Source: Lineus longissimus (Eukaryota; Nemertea; Pilidiophora; Heteronemertea; Lineidae). From it: DNA of 60,000 bases. The notes under the pieces were generated by a model that was not told where the DNA came from, ran no database searches, and saw only the letters and a program-made list of their open reading frames with translations. The translations under genes and the position numbers were made by a program. The DNA lies in NCBI RefSeq assembly GCF_910592395.1, contig NC_088308.1:3226001-3286000 (forward strand). The letters run 5' to 3'. Shown here one piece after another: positions 55,223 through 60,000 of this stretch (position 1 is its first letter; each line of letters begins with the position of its first letter).

Positions 55223-58200
55223 TCAATATGTTTGATTTGGAGGCGGTGCCTTTCATCATATTGTTATGCTAATGAAGTCTTGCCTCCAGAACATGTTGCT
55301 CTTGTCGCGAGGGATACGGCTAACAAAGCGACGATTTCCTGTTGCTGCTGCAGCAGAAGCAAACGTGACATATTAGATAACGATATCAGCATTTACGAGA
55401 GATCATGTGGCATGATCCATACACCTTAGTTATCGATTATTGGTGCTACCGTCGTCAAGCGGTCGTTACTGTGTCCACGTGTTCCGATAGTCTTCTCCCC
55501 TCAGATTCCTCCGAGGCGAAGTCTGACATCAAGAATCATAACTTTCACTGCAAGTTGTGGGTGAGTACCATGTCATCAATTTTTCGGGCTCTGTCAAGTA
55601 TTTGTTTTGAGGTTATGATTCATTTGTATAGCTTACATTTCTTTCCATATCAAAGTTGCACTGTTCAAGAAAGAGCGACCGACAGTCTTGGTCTTTGCTT
55701 ACTTCATTCAGCCCAAAACATTTCAGAAACTCCTACCCATGAGCTAGAGCACTACGTTTCAAGTTTATGTACTGGCATAATTGGGATCTTGACCCCCAAA
55801 CTCTTTGACATCGCTTGAAGTCTAGTATGCTCCTTCTGGAATATTTGTGATTAAAGCATTGCGAAGCTGGAAAATAACTTGGTTACTGCAAATGACCGAT
55901 ACTACAACAACCACTATTTACATCAACCACATGCATTAACTTTCGGAAAGTTTACCTATTTGATTGTCATCGCTCTGCTCAACTACCATGCTGCCATCTA
56001 CAGATTAATTGTTATCACCACAAGCAGGAATATCGAGTTTCATATTGAGAACTGGTGCTTTATGCCCATGTATCCGGGAACTTTCAAGTTTGCTTTTGTG
56101 GTAGTCACAAAGAGAAGTAATTTGCCAACTTGGTGACATCTAAACGTCATTCTAATTCACCGCCTTTTGGTGATGGCTAAAAATGAATGTCTCTCTTAGA
56201 TCTCTCCTCATCTGATATTTCAGTCACTTCTTGTTTTCCTCTTTTAATTATCTCTGATGGGGCCACAAAGGGAGATCAAAAACAGCAATATCTTTCATTT
56301 CACCTTTTAGAGGGCTTTGTAAGTAATTACACAAAGGTGGCAAAGGCTAAAATCACCCGTTTTGATCCCCTTTAACTGAACATCAAATCAAAAGCCAACC
56401 TTCTCGCATATTGCATGGATATCATTTGTTTCTAAAACTTCAGAAGTTAAAGACTTTGATGTTGCTGTGCACTTGTTAGCGGCGAAACTTCAGGAAATTG
56501 GGAACAATCTATGATAATTACGATACTTAACTCGGCAAAGTTGTCAGCTTGAATTGCCCCGTCAACAGATCATGGAAGTTAGTGACAGTTAAGTCGCAGT
56601 TGGGTTTCGTCTCTCTCTGATGCGTGATTACTCAACCCAGCCCGCCGGCAACTAGTGTAGTCTCTGTAATCAAAAGAGGTGAATGCCTTTCATTGTTACC
56701 GTGTTTGCGGGTAGACATAGATAGGGAGTCGTCTTCTCATTATCTCTGGCATCTGTTCAGGAGGAGTAAAAGGACCGCCGCACGTGTCTCTTGTCCTCTT
56801 AGAGTACCCCGAGATGCTGTGTTCATTCATGACATATTGAGGTGCAGAGGTTTACCTTCGTTCTCAAATCAGATGACTGGGTGAGGGAGATTCTTTAGTC
56901 AGTTTGGCTGCGAATTGGCAAGTTCTCTGGTATTTTTTTGAAATGATGATTGATCAATAAAATGAAATGAAATTGTACTGAAGAAAAACAAGGCATATGC
57001 TGATATGAGTACAGTATATTGCTCAAGAGGAACCTTAACTTGATTATAGTCTTCGGGACCAGAATTCAGTTTCAGTTTGCCGAGTTATGTGCTTTGTCTT
57101 GAAACTAAATGTTCATCAAACTTCTCCACTTCTCAGGTGGTATTTGTCAAATTCCCCTGTTGGAGGAGCCTCGGACTGGTAAGGGTTCCGTCACTTTATT
57201 TCATCTTTTGCCTGGCATTGCAGAGTGTGGCATAACCTCATCCTTCCCCTGTATGATGCCTCCAATCATCCTAAACCTGCTGATTCATTGAGTCTTCAAT
57301 TTTCAGGCCTAACCTTTCCAGATATGAACATTTTTGGTTGAGAGCTGAGCATCAACTTAGATATCGACGGTGTTACTATTCGCATTCATCAATTCTTGCT
57401 GTTGGACAGTTGGTTATAGAGAAGATGGCTATTTCTCACAGTAATGTACTTTACTGCATGGTCAGGAATCGACAGCAACTCTAATGTAGGAGGAAACCAG
57501 ATATGTGAGCCGAAGTGAGCAAACTTCAACACTCCCAGAGTTGGCATCTCTTCAATATGAAGTGGCGATAAGCGGTCTCTCTGGTAGACTCTAATCCAAG
57601 TGGGCTACTTCATGCGAAACCTGACCAAAGAACAAAACACTCTCCTTATTCATATGATGCCAAATTTGGTCATATTTGGCTACAATTTCTTCCAAGTTGA
57701 GTTGGGCTCTGGTTGGATTTGGTACTTCAAAGCCAGTCTTGCCTGTAGCTGTTCAAGCATTGCATGTCTTCTCTTGAGATGTCCAAAAAGTACTCCAGAT
57801 ATAAGGCTTTGTCCATTTTTCACTTGCAGTGTCTGATCATTGCTTTGAAGCCCTACCCGAGTGAAGTACATGGTACTTTTGTTCTTTGATGTATGTTCGT
57901 ACTAAATCCTGCTTGTTCTTGAAAGTATCTCGGGATGTTTTTCGAGTTGAACAAAGCTAAATTTGGTTGTGGTTCCTTCCCCAAACCATACAAGTAGTGA
58001 AAACCATGCTCTGAAGTTGCTGACCAATATCGTTCGTTTTATTTTTCAGTGCAGGGATTTGGTCTGTGATCTTTTAGAAGGACTAAAAATCCTTTGCAGC
58101 CCTTTCCTTGATATTCCTGCTTTACACCAACTTAAAAAGGTTCTCTTATTGCCTCTTGGACGTTGGTACCACTTTGGAACATTGAGCCACAAAGTTGTGC

Positions 58201-58852
58201 ATCTCATCTCCATAGTTACCCAGCCTGTAGGGAAGACTTGATACATAACTCAAAGGTGACCCAGGCTTGTTTGTTGTCTGGTGAAGGGGCTTTCAGAGAG
58301 AAACCTAACCAGTGACATTAATTTGACTTCAAAGGATTTATCATTTGTGCACTGTAGAAGTTGGCTGAGATGTCGCTTTGGTGACAAGATCCCCCATAGC
58401 AAACGAAAGTGCTCTGTTCTCAGAGGTCTCATTGCTGTTGGTTTGGATTTGGAGAAGTTGTGTCGCTTGGTTTCCAGCGTGACAACTTTTCGCTTCGGTG
58501 CAGCGGGCCTGAAAGATTGGTCGACCGATAGTTAGGTGGAACGTTGGTCTTGAGTTTGTTGGAAATCTTGGCTTTCTTTTCAGCCTACCACATGTTTGCT
58601 TCTCATTCCTTTCATTCCTCATTGTGCCTTGTATGACAATGTTGCCTTGCTCAGCTTCATCAGTTTGGTATGGTTGGTAGTGTGGCATTGGGGTTGGTTT
58701 GTTTGCTTGAAAGCTTGCTTACCCTTCTGGCTGACATTTCCATCATGTCTTGCTCAAACATAATATTGCTGTTGAAATGGTTAACATAACCGCATATTGA
58801 ACTCCTTAGCTTTCAGAGGCTGGTGTGCTGGCACTACGTGATATCCCTTTTT

Positions 58853-58903
58853 AGCTCACCTCTTAGCAGAGGTGAGCTTATCCCATACCGTGGCGTCCGT
58901 CGT

Positions 58904-58938
<35 letters not shown>

Positions 58939-59976
58939 CGTCGTCGTCCGTCGTCCGTTAGCAGGGCACGTTTCGTAACTGTTAGAGCTATTGAGTTGAA
59001 ACTTGGTACACATGTACCCTTATGTAATGACACCTTGGAGACCAAGTATCGGTCCGATTCGTTTCATGGTTTGGCCACCAGGGGGCCAAACGTTAAAAGT
59101 GAAAATATGCAATATCTCCCTTAATAGTAGTCGGGAAATTTTGAAAAAAATATGGTAGGTACTTCTAGCAAAGGTGCATCATATATCCTCCAGGTTTTTG
59201 ATTTGACCTCCTTTTCAAGGTCACAGAGGTCAAATGGTGTAAATTGGCCGTTAGGATGTAACGATGGCACGTTTCTAAACTGCAATGACTATTGATACCA
59301 AATTTGGTACACATTTACCCCTTAGTCAGGTGATCTCAGGGACCGAAGTTTGGTCCAATATGATTCACCACTTGACCACCAGGGGGCAAAATCCAAAAAC
59401 CTTAAAAATGTGATTATTCCTTAACTTCTTGCCCGATTGCTACCAATTTGATATCATGGGTACATCTAACCACCATACAGTATATGTCACACAGGTTTTT
59501 AATTTGACCTTCTTGTCAAGGTCACAGAGGTCAAATGGCGTAAATTCGCCGTCAGGCCGTAACTATGGCACGTTTCTTAACTGCAATGACTATTGATCAC
59601 AAATTAAGTACACAATGTACCCCTTGGTCAGGTGATCTCAGGTACCGAAGTTTGGTGCAATCTGATTTGCCGTTTGGCCTCCAGGGAGGGGGCCAAATCC
59701 TAAATTCTTCAAAATGCCATTATTCCTAGTAATGACTTGCCCGATTGGCACCAATTTTATATCATAGGTACATCTAATTCTAACAACCATTCAATGTGTC
59801 ACCCGGGTCTTCTTTGATTTGACCTACTTTTCAAGGTCACAGAGGTCGAATGTACTGTAAATTGGCCATTTTGGGGAAATTGTAATTGCTTGGACCTACA
59901 TCAAACCTAACACTACATGACACAATACCATGCTCTTTATCCATCTTTCCTCCACATGAGGTGAGCACAATGGCCC
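58853..59976. repeat. Dispersed repetitive element with hairpin end and ~300-bp internal subrepeats
   Basis: Begins with a perfect 10-bp stem, AGCTCACCTC / GAGGTGAGCT around a 6-base loop (58,853-58,878), then a GTC/GTCC microsatellite. Three diverged subrepeats follow; the shared word GGTCACAGAGGTC lies at 59,219, 59,520 and 59,835. Near the end GAGGTGAGC recurs (59,958-59,966). The words AGCTCACCTC and TTGAGTTGAAACTTGGTAC are, as I recall, widespread in marine invertebrate genomes. No coding capacity. Confidence 0.7.
58893..58959 (+). repeat. GTC/GTCC microsatellite
   Basis: Trinucleotide (GTC)n interrupted by GTCC units, inside the dispersed element. Confidence 0.9.
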
Positions 59977-60000
59977 TGGCCATTTCATTTAATATACTTT

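Larger units (their letters stand above)
42361..60000 (+). other. Axin intron 2 (17.6 kb or more, runs off the window)
   Basis: No further Axin exon recognised. I looked for the region after TDSSV (DGIPPYR, RTYRVPKE) without success. Contains ten exact TCF/LEF sites, an AT microsatellite, and a dispersed repeat at the right end. Open frames up to 137 codons resemble nothing known. Confidence 0.65.

Noticed and set aside
55405-55818. Open frame of 137 codons in Axin intron 2
   Set aside because: Longest in the intron, but with no recognisable domain, no splice context fitting Axin, and a chance-like composition.
42361-60000. Search for the next Axin exon (DGIPPYR / RTYRVPKE region)
   Set aside because: No phase-compatible acceptor followed by matching codons was found. 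The exon may lie past 60,000 or be too diverged to see by eye.

Overview
The window is animal nuclear DNA: genes are split into GT-AG exons, introns are long and intergenic sequence is AT-rich. It holds three recognisable protein genes. The repeats (a foldback transposon built of 15-bp tandem units, LINE 3'-end relics, and a dispersed element opening with AGCTCACCTC) and an axonemal outer-arm dynein of the sperm-flagellum beta type suggest a marine invertebrate. An echinoderm or related deuterostome fits best, but the species cannot be fixed from the sequence alone. No rRNA, confident tRNA, CRISPR array or bacterial-type feature was seen.

Layout. (1) 1-12,894, + strand: the last 17 exons (about 2,693 codons) of an outer-arm axonemal dynein beta heavy chain (DNAH9/11/17 group), from just before AAA1 to the stop. 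All exons join in phase at canonical splice sites. Intron 14 carries a 385-bp nested palindromic element and intron 15 a LINE relic between 32-bp direct repeats. (2) 16,031-18,598, - strand: a complete seven-exon peflin gene (PEF1, 286 aa) that converges on the dynein gene. It has a Gly/Tyr/Gln/Pro octapeptide-repeat N-terminus and a penta-EF-hand domain. Its 33-nt first coding exon and 42-nt last coding exon were found by splice phase and homology. (3) 29,877 to beyond 60,000, + strand: the 5' part of Axin, the scaffold of the beta-catenin destruction complex. One large exon encodes the tankyrase-binding motif and the RGS domain. After an 11.3-kb intron a second coding exon follows. At least 17.6 kb of the next intron runs off the window, so the GSK3-, beta-catenin- and DIX-coding exons are not here.

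Main observation. The DNA around Axin (about 18.6-60 kb) holds 22 exact matches to the optimal TCF/LEF site SCTTTGATS (either strand, counted by eye), where base composition predicts roughly one or two. Some are clustered just upstream of the first Axin coding exon and in the downstream intron. The dynein-peflin half has two, both in coding exons. Because Axin restrains Wnt/beta-catenin signalling and vertebrate Axin2 is a TCF-driven feedback target, the locus looks like a distributed Wnt-responsive regulatory domain for negative feedback. A second notable item is a 915-bp foldback transposon in Axin intron 1 with an exact 9-bp target-site duplication.
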